Below the pieces are notes generated by a model. It ran no database searches. It had not been told where the DNA came from and was given only the letters and a program-made list of their open reading frames with translations. Shown piece by piece: positions 1-8,402 of a stretch of 46,567 nucleotides of DNA (positions within the stretch are counted from its first letter, which is position 1; every line of letters begins with the position of its first letter). This DNA is from JBATTK01 sp049670505 (GTDB lineage: Bacteria > Bacteroidota > Bacteroidia > Flavobacteriales > Flavobacteriaceae), in contig JBATTK010000028.1 in NCBI GenBank assembly GCA_049670505.1, positions 1-46,567 of the forward strand. Reading direction: 5' to 3'. The position numbers and the translations under genes are program-made.

Positions 1-2
1 AC

Positions 3-620
3 GACCCTATCAGAGGGCCTATCAATTCATGGTTCTTTTATATCATCTCCGGTTATATGGATGTACTATGGGGGAAATCGAAAAGAAAACTGTTTCAAAA
101 TCATCCTGAGACCGTAGTAGAAATAGGTTCTGGTGCGGGGGCAAACATGAGGTATTTGAAAAAAGGAACCAGATTGATCGCCATCGAGCCCAATATCCAT
201 ATGCATGCCAACCTCAGAAAAAGTGCCAAAAAATATGACATAGATCTACATATAAAATCCATGACCGGAGAAACCATTGATTTACCGGACAACTCATGTG
301 ATTTTGTTATGAGCACCTTGGTTCTTTGTACGGTTGGGAATCCATTACAATGCATCGGTCAGATAAAAAGAATATTGAAACCTTCCGGGGAATTTGTTTT
401 TATTGAGCATGTTAAGGCAAGGGAAAATTCAATGCTGGGCTCGATCCAAAATTGGATCCACAAACCATGGCATTGGTTTTTTGAAGGCTGTCACACCAAT
501 AGGGATACGAAGTCCTTATTAGAGACCAGTGGATTTAGCACCTTGGAAATAGAACCCTATAATTTATACTCACCGTTCGTTCCGATCATTCCACAAATTC
601 GGGGAAAGGCCATAAAGTGA
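3..620 (+). CDS. SAM-dependent methyltransferase, METTL7-like, 5' partial
   Basis: The protein is a class I S-adenosylmethionine-dependent methyltransferase. The glycine-rich motif I reads VEIGSGAGAN, followed by an acidic IEPN at the end of beta-2, then LVLCTV and LKPSGEFVFIEHV. The C-terminal part, with WHWFFEGCHTNRDT and a final RGKAIK, resembles the METTL7/thiol-methyltransferase branch of the UbiE-like superfamily. The reading frame stays open from base 3 through the first internal ATG at 57, and the upstream residues (GPINSWFFYIISGYMD) look like the usual N-terminus of this family. The true start therefore probably lies before the window. The substrate is unknown; a small thiol or lipid is the family expectation. 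It ends 29 bases before the next gene on the same strand. Confidence 0.8.
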   Translation, partial: DPIRGPINSWFFYIISGYMDVLWGKSKRKLFQNHPETVVEIGSGAGANMRYLKKGTRLIAIEPNIHMHANLRKSAKKYDIDLHIKSMTGETIDLPDNSCDFVMSTLVLCTVGNPLQCIGQIKRILKPSGEFVFIEHVKARENSMLGSIQNWIHKPWHWFFEGCHTNRDTKSLLETSGFSTLEIEPYNLYSPFVPIIPQIRGKAIK

Positions 621-649
621 TACATTTGATTTAACAAAAAAAAACAAAA

Positions 650-1567
650 ATGCATAAAAAACGAATTACAATAGGTGTACTCATCTGTATTGCACTGTTT
701 CAAATAGGATGTAAAACAAGTGCTAAACCCTTAAGGTTGGCAACATATACTTATGCTACAAATGATAGGATCAATAATTTGAAGCCGTTATCAGAAGAGT
801 TAAAAGAACTTCTGAAAAGACCGGTTGAAACGGTGAGCTATCCAAGTGTATCCTCTTTTATCAAAGGGATAGCATCCAAAGAGGTAGATGTGGCATTAAT
901 AAATACCCTTGGCTATTTAGAACTTAGTTTAAGCCCTAGTCCCATGACTCCCATTGCAGCCTTAAAGGTCAAAAAGAATGCGGTAGACAATTATAAAACT
1001 GTCTTATTGACCAATAATGATCATATCAAAGATTTGATTTCCTTTAAAAATAATGCTAAAAGCCTATCCATAATGTTCGTAAACAAGGGGTCTACTTCTG
1101 GAAATTTGGTGCCTAGACTTTTATTGAGTTCAATAGGCTTAAAATCCCCGGAAATGGATTTTAAACAGGTAAAATATGGTGGTAATCACACCTCAACGTT
1201 CAATAAGCTACTAAGAAAAGAAACTGATATCTGTGCCATAGGAAGCAATGAATACTATAAACAGATTGAAGATAATCCTTTGTTATTGGGACAAACGAGG
1301 GTTTTATGGATTTCGGAAGAGATTCCGTTAGGTCCCGTTTTGATAAACAATGAACTTTCTGCCAAGGACAAGAAAAAAATAACCGATCTGTTCTTAAATC
1401 TTCGCGAAGAAAATCCCAATGCACTGCAATCTATAAAAAATGGATGGTCCGAAGCAAGGCAGGCGGATAAATTTTATTCGATAACCGATAGTTATTATGA
1501 CAATTTCCGAATGCTCAATAAAAACACTACCGACCTACCGGATATTTTAGAACTGCTAAGACAATAA
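650..1567 (+). CDS. PhnD-like phosphate/phosphonate-type substrate-binding lipoprotein
   Basis: This is a 305-residue periplasmic binding protein of the PhnD (phosphate/phosphite/phosphonate) type. It has a short basic N-terminus, a hydrophobic stretch and a lipobox ending at Cys21 (FQIGC), so it is probably an outer- or inner-membrane lipoprotein. The core shows the family pattern: RLATYTYATNDRINNLKPLSEELKE near the start, then a VDVALINTLGYLE segment and a GSTSGNLVPRLLL segment like the family's SxSG loop. No ABC permease or ATPase lies beside it, so it may work as a sensor or scavenging lipoprotein instead of a dedicated transporter subunit. The gene directly downstream appears to be decayed, which may explain missing partners. 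The ligand cannot be read from sequence. Confidence 0.75.
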   Translation: MHKKRITIGVLICIALFQIGCKTSAKPLRLATYTYATNDRINNLKPLSEELKELLKRPVETVSYPSVSSFIKGIASKEVDVALINTLGYLELSLSPSPMTPIAALKVKKNAVDNYKTVLLTNNDHIKDLISFKNNAKSLSIMFVNKGSTSGNLVPRLLLSSIGLKSPEMDFKQVKYGGNHTSTFNKLLRKETDICAIGSNEYYKQIEDNPLLLGQTRVLWISEEIPLGPVLINNELSAKDKKKITDLFLNLREENPNALQSIKNGWSEARQADKFYSITDSYYDNFRMLNKNTTDLPDILELLRQ

Positions 1568-1579
1568 ATACCAACAACC

Positions 1580-1768
1580 ATGAAAAGTGGAACCATCATA
1601 TATCCAGATATTTTATAAAAAATCATCCCACTATCAATTTTTTGTTTTCTAGGTAATAGCATAACGGTGTTTGCCCAAAAAGTGGAAACGGATATAACCG
1701 CTCGTAAAAGTATGCTTTTGGTATTTAATCAATTACACACTGATCTTCCAAAACAATCCATCGAATAA
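1580..1768 (+). pseudogene. Degraded N-terminus of a secreted protein, interrupted by TAA
   Basis: An ATG at 1580 opens 12 codons and then meets a TAA at 1616. The same frame continues without another stop to 1766-1768. The residues after the stop look like the hydrophobic core and cleavage site of a signal peptide (IIPLSIFCFLGN, then ITVFAQ), followed by a short mature segment. This suggests an exported protein inactivated by a nonsense change and truncation. It lies 12 bases after the PhnD-like gene and may once have been its operon partner. The parent family cannot be named. The rest of 1769-2002 shows no convincing gene. Confidence 0.4.
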
Positions 1769-2002
1769 ATACATGACAGTGTCCTCCCAACAAGATGCTA
1801 CAACGTGATGTTTAAATGTTACTACTGGGACTGGACACCTAATCATTTACCGGAAGACGTTTTTAAACGAATAGCTTTTACTTCATATAGCCTACTAAAA
1901 AATAACTCAAAATCGAGTTTTTATCCTCTTTTTGCTTATTTTGTGGTCTCCTGTAAATATCCTAAAAGGATAGGAAATTTAGGACAAAAATCCAGAGACC
2001 CT

Positions 2003-2746
2003 ATGATTAACAGAATACTTCTGCTCATTTTATGCACCACTCTTTTTTGTTGTAAGCATATTGATTCTAAAAAACCCGATGTTCAAAATATAGTAGACGG
2101 TGCCATTGAAGTTAGTGGTGGGGTACTTTATACAAATAGCGATATCACATTTGTTTCAAGAGACATCCTTTATCAATACGGAAGAAAAGAAGGGAAAAGA
2201 ATTCTAAGCAGATCATTTTCAAAAGATTCCACAAAAATCCGTGACGTTATGGGCCCAGATGAGTTTAAAAGATATGTTAATGACAGCTTGGTATTCGTTC
2301 CGGATTCTATGGCCACCAAATATTCGAATTCCATTAACTCCGTTCACTATTTTGCTTATTTGCCATACGGTTTAAATGACAAGGCGGTCAACAAAGAATT
2401 TTTAGGAGAAGTAACGATTAAGGAAGATGCGTATTATAAGATTAGGGTAACATTCGATGAAGCTGGTGGTGGAGACGATTTTGAGGACGTTTTTATGTAT
2501 TGGTTCAATAAAAGCACATTAAAGCCGGATTACCTCGCATATCGTTTTTTTGTAAATGGAGGAGGTGTTCGTTTTAGGGAAGCATTTAATGAAAGATATA
2601 TCAACGGAATTCGGTTTGTTGATTATAAGAACTATAGGCCCAATGGCGATAATCCTGAAGTGGAACAATTGGATAAAGCTTTCGAAAACGATAACTTGGA
2701 ACTGATCTCTGAAATAACGCTTTCCGAAATTGAAGTTAAAAGATAA
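2003..2746 (+). CDS. DUF6503-like lipoprotein
   Basis: The start at 2003 gives a 247-residue protein beginning with a lipoprotein signal peptide (MINRILLLILCTTLFCCK, with a Cys at 16-17). An upstream ATG at 1805 would add 66 residues with no family resemblance and bury the signal peptide, so it was not chosen. The mature protein has the pattern of a Bacteroidota family (DUF6503, often mis-annotated as deoxyribose-phosphate aldolase): AIEVSGG, RYVNDS, DSMATKYSNSINSVHYFAYLPYGLND, GGGDDFEDVFMYWF and FREAFNERYINGIRFVDY. It is probably a beta-rich, outer-membrane-anchored protein. No catalytic site is evident and the function is unknown. It converges on the minus-strand locus that follows. Confidence 0.75.
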   Translation: MINRILLLILCTTLFCCKHIDSKKPDVQNIVDGAIEVSGGVLYTNSDITFVSRDILYQYGRKEGKRILSRSFSKDSTKIRDVMGPDEFKRYVNDSLVFVPDSMATKYSNSINSVHYFAYLPYGLNDKAVNKEFLGEVTIKEDAYYKIRVTFDEAGGGDDFEDVFMYWFNKSTLKPDYLAYRFFVNGGGVRFREAFNERYINGIRFVDYKNYRPNGDNPEVEQLDKAFENDNLELISEITLSEIEVKR

Positions 2747-2806
2747 TAGAAGCAATGTTCATCAATAAACCTGCTTTGATCACATCGCTTATTTGAGTTA
2801 TAAATT

Positions 2807-2840
2807 GGGGGCCTCAAAAGGAAATATAGGCCTTTTAACC
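2807..2840. terminator. Possible bidirectional terminator between convergent genes
   Basis: Between the convergent genes ending at 2746 and 2891 there are overlapping inverted repeats. GGCCT (2810-2814) pairs with AGGCC (2828-2832), and AAAAGG (2816-2821) pairs with CCTTTT (2831-2836), the latter ending in a short T run on the plus strand and starting with an A run, which would read as T on the other. The stems are short, so this is a tentative call based on position and symmetry. Confidence 0.35.
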
Positions 2841-2890
2841 CATCTTATTGAATAGATGAATAGAATCAAATTGGGCAATGAAACCATATG

Positions 2891-4816
2891 TCATAGCAAT
2901 CTTTTAAAAGCCTCCATGGCCTCGTATTCCGCCAACCCAAGTTTATGGTATTTCTTAGCCGTATTTCTATTTCTGTCCTCCGCAATAATCCAAAATTCAC
3001 TAGAATCATCACCTTGAAACATTACATTCCTTCTTTGTGATTGATGGTAAAAGATGGCATTTCGTTTTTTCAACACTTGATCTGGACTTAGCGGTACCGC
3101 CATGTCTATTTCATGTGTCCTCCACTCATCCCAAACGCTGTATAGCCAAACCCAGCATTTTTTAATGAACGGCTCGTTCCCTAGTTGTTGCATAGCAATC
3201 TTCAAAGCATCCAAACAGGTCTTATGGGTTCCGTGCGGATCGGATAAATCACCGGCCGCAAAGATTTGGTATGGTTGAATTTTTGTGATTAAATCAACAA
3301 GAAGTATGATGTCCTCTTGACTTAGATTTTTCTTCTTACCGGCCCCGGTCTCATAAAATGGCATTCTCAAAAAGTGGACATTTTCATCAGAAATTCCTAG
3401 AAAACGTGTTGAACCAATGGTCTCTTTTTCCCTTATTAACCTTTTCAAATTAAGTAAGGGGCCAGAGTCCACTTCATTTGTCCTGTGAATATTTTCAATG
3501 ATGGATTCGATTCCGTCGTTCTGAATATTGGAAACCAAAGCGGAGGTCACTTCAGCGTACTTTAAGGCATCTTCATTGTTTACCGCTAAATTTCCGGTAG
3601 TTTGATAGGCCAAATGTACAATATGGCCCTGCTCTACCAGACGGTCTATAGTACCTCCCATTGAAATAACATTCTCATCGGGATGCGGACTTAAGACCAA
3701 AACTCTTTTCTTTTCCGGAGAAGCCCTTTCAGGGCGATTGGAGTCATCGGCTTTCGGTTTCCCACCCGGCCAGCCCGTAATGGTATGTTGCAGCCTATTG
3801 AACATTCTAATATTTAAATCGTAAGCAGAGCCTTCTTTGGAAAGCAAGTCTGCCATCCCGTTGTTGTTATAGTCTTTATCGGTTAGCTTTAGCACTGGTT
3901 TTTTCACCTTTTCACATAACCAAATTATAGCCCTACTCTGCAATGGTTCGTTCCATTCACAATCACCCACCACCCATGGCTTTTTGATTCTTGTCAGTTC
4001 GGAAGCCGCCGCTTTGTCCAGTATGAATGTAGTATTCCTATGATGTTGGAGGTATGTTGCGGGAACCTCCGATGAAATTAGACCTTCAATGGTCTTTTTG
4101 ATAATATTTGCCTTATTGGTTCCCCATGCCAATAGAACAATTCTTTTTGCCTTGGAGGTTGTACCCACGCCCATTGTGATTGCTTTTTTGGGAACATTTT
4201 CTATTCCTAAAAAGGCAGGTGCAGCATCAATTCTCGTGATATGGTCAAGGGTGATTACCCTGGTTTTGGAATTATAATGCGAACCCGGCTCATTAAAACC
4301 AATATGACCTGTTCTTCCAATTCCTAAAAGTTGAAAATCCAATCCACCTAGTTCCGTGATTAAATTTTCATAGTGCAAACAATACTCATAAAGTTTCTCC
4401 TGAGATGTGGTACCGTCCGGGATATAAATATTCTGAGGTTCTATGTCAATATGGTCAAATAAATGCACGTGCATGAAATAATGATAACTTTGAAAATTGT
4501 TTCGCTCCATTGGATAATACTCATCCAGGTTAAAAGTGACCACATTTTTAAAGCTAAGACCTTCGGTTTTATGTAATCTAACCAGCTCTTCATATACTTT
4601 GATAGGAGAGGAACCCGTAGCCAACCCCAAAATACACTGCTTGTCAAGGGATTGCTTCTCCCTTATTAAAGCGGCTATCTCCGCTGCGACTTTTTTTGAA
4701 CCTCCCAATGAATTTTTGAATACAACGTTATGTATTTTCTCAAATCGCGTTTCTTCAAAAGCTCCGGGCTGTTTATAGCGGATCGAAGTATTTTGTCCTA
4801 TGGCATCCACTTTCAT
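2891..4816 (-). CDS. nagB: Glucosamine-6-phosphate deaminase fused to PIG-L/LmbE deacetylase
   Basis: This is a 641-residue cytoplasmic fusion. Residues 30-290 form a NagB isomerase/deaminase domain: the phosphate loop LGLATGSSP (63-71), FNLDEYY (95-101, with the Asp equivalent to E. coli Asp72) and GIGRTGHIGFNEPGS (165-179). The His and Glu of the E. coli catalytic triad are present, but the Asp141 position is Thr. Residues 370-600 form a PIG-L deacetylase domain with HPDEN (378-382) and a second metal-ligand segment, SDPHGTH (525-531). The usual PIG-L motif is HPDDE, so a metal-ligand Asp appears to be Glu here. Long NagB-PIG-L proteins are known in Bacteroidota. The fusion would let one polypeptide deacetylate and then deaminate an amino-sugar phosphate to fructose 6-phosphate. 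It is the last gene of the minus-strand sugar locus, 3 bases after its neighbour. Confidence 0.88.
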   Translation of the reverse strand: MKVDAIGQNTSIRYKQPGAFEETRFEKIHNVVFKNSLGGSKKVAAEIAALIREKQSLDKQCILGLATGSSPIKVYEELVRLHKTEGLSFKNVVTFNLDEYYPMERNNFQSYHYFMHVHLFDHIDIEPQNIYIPDGTTSQEKLYEYCLHYENLITELGGLDFQLLGIGRTGHIGFNEPGSHYNSKTRVITLDHITRIDAAPAFLGIENVPKKAITMGVGTTSKAKRIVLLAWGTNKANIIKKTIEGLISSEVPATYLQHHRNTTFILDKAAASELTRIKKPWVVGDCEWNEPLQSRAIIWLCEKVKKPVLKLTDKDYNNNGMADLLSKEGSAYDLNIRMFNRLQHTITGWPGGKPKADDSNRPERASPEKKRVLVLSPHPDENVISMGGTIDRLVEQGHIVHLAYQTTGNLAVNNEDALKYAEVTSALVSNIQNDGIESIIENIHRTNEVDSGPLLNLKRLIREKETIGSTRFLGISDENVHFLRMPFYETGAGKKKNLSQEDIILLVDLITKIQPYQIFAAGDLSDPHGTHKTCLDALKIAMQQLGNEPFIKKCWVWLYSVWDEWRTHEIDMAVPLSPDQVLKKRNAIFYHQSQRRNVMFQGDDSSEFWIIAEDRNRNTAKKYHKLGLAEYEAMEAFKRLL

Positions 4817-4819
4817 TTT

Positions 4820-7471
4820 CTATTTTGTTTTTTTTACATCCGCTTTTTCAAGCCAGTACAACAGATAAGGGACATTATAGGCATGTGTCCAACCAAATAC
4901 CCGTAATCCCTGATTGATTTCCCAATTCGTAAAACGACCTTTGCTCTTGGGCATGTTGGACACTTTTAATAAAGCTTCGTTCAACGATGCTACATCTTTG
5001 AATGCATTGATCTCTTTGGGAAGTGGTTTTACTTTTAGCACTTCTGCCCTATCCAAGGCTTCCCTTAGGTATATGTCTTGCCCTGAGAATTCATAGCCTA
5101 TCAATAATGGATAAATGGTTGCCAAGTAGGATTCCATTTCATGATTTAAGGGGGGAACGTTACGTACCCAACGGGCATGGTCCAAAAGCGCTTTTTTTAC
5201 TTCTTTTTTACCTGTAATCTGATAGTATTTATACAATCCCTGTGCTACGTAGGTTTGGCTATATCCATACCTGTCCAATACTAAATTTCCTCCTTGTTCC
5301 TGTTGTAGGGTCAACATAAGGTTTACCCTATGATCTAGTTCCAATCCATACTTGTTCAACTTTGTGGCATCATAAAGCTCTACTAAGTTCAAGACGGACA
5401 GATACAATCTTCTTCCCCTTAGATCATGTTCTCCCCAAATGCGTTTTAGATAAGTGTCACCGGTCATTTTTGCAACTTCCAAGGCGCGATGGTCCCCGGT
5501 AAGATAATACGATGCTATCCACCCCTGAATCCAAACATGTGCGCTAAGCAAAGCGTACCAGTGTTCATTGGCATGTCTTCTTCCAATACCCAAATAAGGC
5601 GTGGATTCCGGTTCATTTTCATAGTTCCAAAAATCTATGGCATCATTATCCTGACCCACATAACTTCTTTTTTTCGGCCAATGTACATTATCCACATCCA
5701 TGGTATGCCTGCTCATCGCTTGCGCCATGTGGTAATATTTTGCATCGCCTGTTCTCATAAAATTTGTCCATAGCATGAAATCAACGGTAGGTTCATTATT
5801 GGTCCATTGAAACCATTTGTCCTTAACGAAATATGTTTTTCCATCGCCATAATCAAATATTCCATACCAAGGTTGTTTATCTTGGTTGAATGCCCACCAT
5901 TTGTACTTATACTGTAGCCCATTTTCAAATTCGGGCCGTTCTTTGGAATACGGTGCAATGTTGCCATACACCTTGGAATTGGAGTACCATTCAGGAGTGG
6001 CATGTGCTACAGGACCTTTAATTACATAATTCATTTTTTGGTCTATCATATCTACCGTTTGGCCGTTATGGAAGTAATAGATGAATTCTGTAGTTTTAGT
6101 AATACCCTGGGCGAAATTATCTAGCATACCACCATCCAATTCGGTATTGTCCCTTGCAAAGCTCATAGGGTCGTTTTCCGAAGGCCAAACACTGCCAATA
6201 ATCGTTTTTGAAATGGGATCTATTCCAATGCCCTTTGGATATTCTTTTAAAAAGTTTTTTATTCCAATACTTATGCCTCTCTTATTATCTGAGACATTGA
6301 GCCATCCTTTTGCCTGTTGTGCTGTAAATAGTTTTTTCTTTTTCTCTGACACTTCAGCACTGAACAAATTTTCGTTTTCACGCAATGCACTTTGATCACC
6401 GTCCTTGAGCTTACCTAAATAAAGGCTTCTTAAACTTTCCCCATTAGCTCTATCGGGGCCTTTTTGCAATAGACTTATTTGATTCTTGGTAGCCTGTATT
6501 TTTTTTAGGGAAAAATCAGTGGATGGGGTATCCCAATCCTCTTCGTATAATGGCATCGATACCTCTATTTCTTTATCCAGATGATATTTTAATTGAAGTC
6601 CACAGGCTGCTATTTGATCATTGGGTTGTGTCCATCCCGGATCATTTGAAGTATCCTCCGATAAAATCTTTTTATTCTGGGTAGCAATATTGGCATGATC
6701 CCCCTCTTGCTTTTTATGTTTATCGGGAATACCCGTGTAGGTCATTGTATGTAATATCTTAACATAAGTTTTTCCTGCATACGCATGCAGCCGGATAGTG
6801 AAAGGAGAAATATTATTGTCTTCCCTTTCATATAAAAGTGTTCCTTCAATTCTAAAAATGGTGTGCATAGGACCAGAACCCTTTTCCCTAAAAACTTCAT
6901 TGATTACCGCGGTAGAGGCATCAATGCCAGAATCGTCTAAAATATCCAAGAAGGTACCCCTTTTGCTATCGGGAGAGGAGGCTATAAGCTCATTTTCCTC
7001 CAATATGCCATTTCCATCGGAATCCAATAACACTCTATCCAAAAATCCATTGCCCGATTTGCTTATGGTAAAGGAAAGAGGCCCTGTATTTACCGTAATG
7101 CCTCCTCCCGGCCTCATATTATTTGTAGATATGATTCTTTCTTGGAAACCATTGGATATTACATCTTCGCCATATTCAAGCGTATAATCGGCATGGTTGT
7201 CCGAAAAGAAAAACACCCATATCCACTTAACACTTTCATCGATCGGGGACCAGGTAGATACCTCTGTTGTTTGGCACGATATCTCTTTTCCCTTAGCGTT
7301 TAGCAACCGGATATTATCAACAGAATATAACTCGCCTTTTGGAAATGGAACGCCTAGGGTTATAGGGGCTCCTTCAATATTATTTTCTATGGTAATCGGA
7401 ATTTGTTTGGTTTCAACAGCAAAGGTGTTTAATGAGATGCAAATCCAAAAAAACAGTATAATGTTCTTCAT
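4820..7471 (-). CDS. Secreted PcRGLX/YetA-like protein, probable polysaccharide lyase
   Basis: The protein has 883 residues from the second ATG; that start gives a clean signal peptide (MKNIILFFWICISLNTFA). The first ATG at 7483 adds only MYYK. The N-terminal beta domain has PITLGVPFPKGEL, TTEVSTWSP and SVKWIWVFF, the pattern of PcRGLX/YetA-like exo-rhamnogalacturonan-lyase relatives. A 12-residue loop, DSDGNGILEENE (150-161), has the spacing of an EF-hand-type calcium site. The C-terminal third (about 590-800) is helical and Trp/Tyr-rich, like an alpha/alpha toroid. Activity on a uronate- or rhamnose-containing glycan is a family-based inference; no catalytic residues could be assigned. It lies between the ROK kinase (72 bases) and the NagB fusion (3 bases), so it probably feeds the same pathway from the periplasm or cell surface. 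Confidence 0.65.
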   Translation of the reverse strand: MKNIILFFWICISLNTFAVETKQIPITIENNIEGAPITLGVPFPKGELYSVDNIRLLNAKGKEISCQTTEVSTWSPIDESVKWIWVFFFSDNHADYTLEYGEDVISNGFQERIISTNNMRPGGGITVNTGPLSFTISKSGNGFLDRVLLDSDGNGILEENELIASSPDSKRGTFLDILDDSGIDASTAVINEVFREKGSGPMHTIFRIEGTLLYEREDNNISPFTIRLHAYAGKTYVKILHTMTYTGIPDKHKKQEGDHANIATQNKKILSEDTSNDPGWTQPNDQIAACGLQLKYHLDKEIEVSMPLYEEDWDTPSTDFSLKKIQATKNQISLLQKGPDRANGESLRSLYLGKLKDGDQSALRENENLFSAEVSEKKKKLFTAQQAKGWLNVSDNKRGISIGIKNFLKEYPKGIGIDPISKTIIGSVWPSENDPMSFARDNTELDGGMLDNFAQGITKTTEFIYYFHNGQTVDMIDQKMNYVIKGPVAHATPEWYSNSKVYGNIAPYSKERPEFENGLQYKYKWWAFNQDKQPWYGIFDYGDGKTYFVKDKWFQWTNNEPTVDFMLWTNFMRTGDAKYYHMAQAMSRHTMDVDNVHWPKKRSYVGQDNDAIDFWNYENEPESTPYLGIGRRHANEHWYALLSAHVWIQGWIASYYLTGDHRALEVAKMTGDTYLKRIWGEHDLRGRRLYLSVLNLVELYDATKLNKYGLELDHRVNLMLTLQQEQGGNLVLDRYGYSQTYVAQGLYKYYQITGKKEVKKALLDHARWVRNVPPLNHEMESYLATIYPLLIGYEFSGQDIYLREALDRAEVLKVKPLPKEINAFKDVASLNEALLKVSNMPKSKGRFTNWEINQGLRVFGWTHAYNVPYLLYWLEKADVKKTK

Positions 7472-7543
7472 TTTATAGTACATATTTAATCACGACCGTA
7501 ATGAATAGGGCCACATTTGTATTAATTTTATAATAAGATCAGT

Positions 7544-8398
7544 TCAGCCATCATTTTTTTCAAGCTTCTGAAAGCATAGACTGGCAGCTCCCAAAATAGG
7601 CGACCCTACCAATTCCGATATTTCAATTTTCAGATCTTTAATTTGTTTTGGGTATGCAAAAGAGTTTATTTTTTCGTACATCGATTTTTTGAAAAATTGA
7701 AAGGCCTTACTTATAGAGCCTCCAAGGATTATTGCTTCCGGTGCAAATAGATATAGAATGTTGTTCATAGCTATACCCAAGTGCCCACCAAACTCCTGAA
7801 AAGCCTTTAAGGCAAGGGGGTTATTTTGTTTCGCCATTTCATGGAGTTCTTTAGCATTTAAATCATAATTTTTGGAGAAAAAAAAACTACTTGTATAGTC
7901 TTCCAAGATGCCATTTTTATAGGATACCATTCCTATTTCTCCCGCTCCGGACAGCACCCCGTTATATATTTTTTCGTTAATGATTATTCCCATTCCCAAT
8001 CCTGTACCTATGGACAGGCCTATACAGTTTTTATAGCGTTTTGCTTTGCCGAATAATTTTTCTCCCATCACAAAGCAGTTCGCATCGTTATTTACAAAAA
8101 TTGGAATGCTATACCTTTTTTTTAAAATAGCTGCCAAATGCACTTCTTTCCAGGAAGGTATATTTTGCAGATCATAAACAATTCCATTGGTAGTGTCAAC
8201 AACACCTGGAACTCCCACGCCAATCGCCTTAATGTTTTTTGAAAACAATTCGTCAATACATGTAAAAAGTTTTTCGAAGGTTTCAGTTTCAGTTTCCTTG
8301 GTATTTACATCTGCATAGGATTCTTTTAGAATGATGCCATCCCGTACCGCTCCAACCTTAATGTTGGTACCACCCATATCTACACCTATAACTTCCAT
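7544..8398 (-). CDS. ROK-family sugar kinase lacking the zinc motif
   Basis: This is a 284-residue ROK kinase. The phosphate loop GVDMGGTN is at 5-12, the catalytic aspartate is in NNDAN (Asp105), the ATP-binding SIGTGLGMG at 129-137, and a second adenosine-motif segment, EAIILGGSIS, lies near residue 225. The substrate is probably an amino sugar or hexose, given its neighbours. The zinc-binding part normal to ROK proteins is missing: the GEIGH histidine is Met (GEIGM, 154-158), and the following segment has none of the CxCGxxGC cysteines. Zinc-free ROK kinases exist, so this does not imply inactivity. The start ATG lies 4 bases after the MFS permease stop, indicating one transcript. In the pathway it would phosphorylate the imported sugar before NagB-PIG-L acts. 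Confidence 0.85.
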   Translation of the reverse strand: MEVIGVDMGGTNIKVGAVRDGIILKESYADVNTKETETETFEKLFTCIDELFSKNIKAIGVGVPGVVDTTNGIVYDLQNIPSWKEVHLAAILKKRYSIPIFVNNDANCFVMGEKLFGKAKRYKNCIGLSIGTGLGMGIIINEKIYNGVLSGAGEIGMVSYKNGILEDYTSSFFFSKNYDLNAKELHEMAKQNNPLALKAFQEFGGHLGIAMNNILYLFAPEAIILGGSISKAFQFFKKSMYEKINSFAYPKQIKDLKIEISELVGSPILGAASLCFQKLEKNDG

Positions 8399-8402
8399 TA
8401 AA

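Noticed and set aside
1805..2002. N-terminal extension of the DUF6503-like gene from the upstream ATG.
   Set aside because: The extension would place 66 unrelated residues before a clear lipoprotein signal peptide at 2003.
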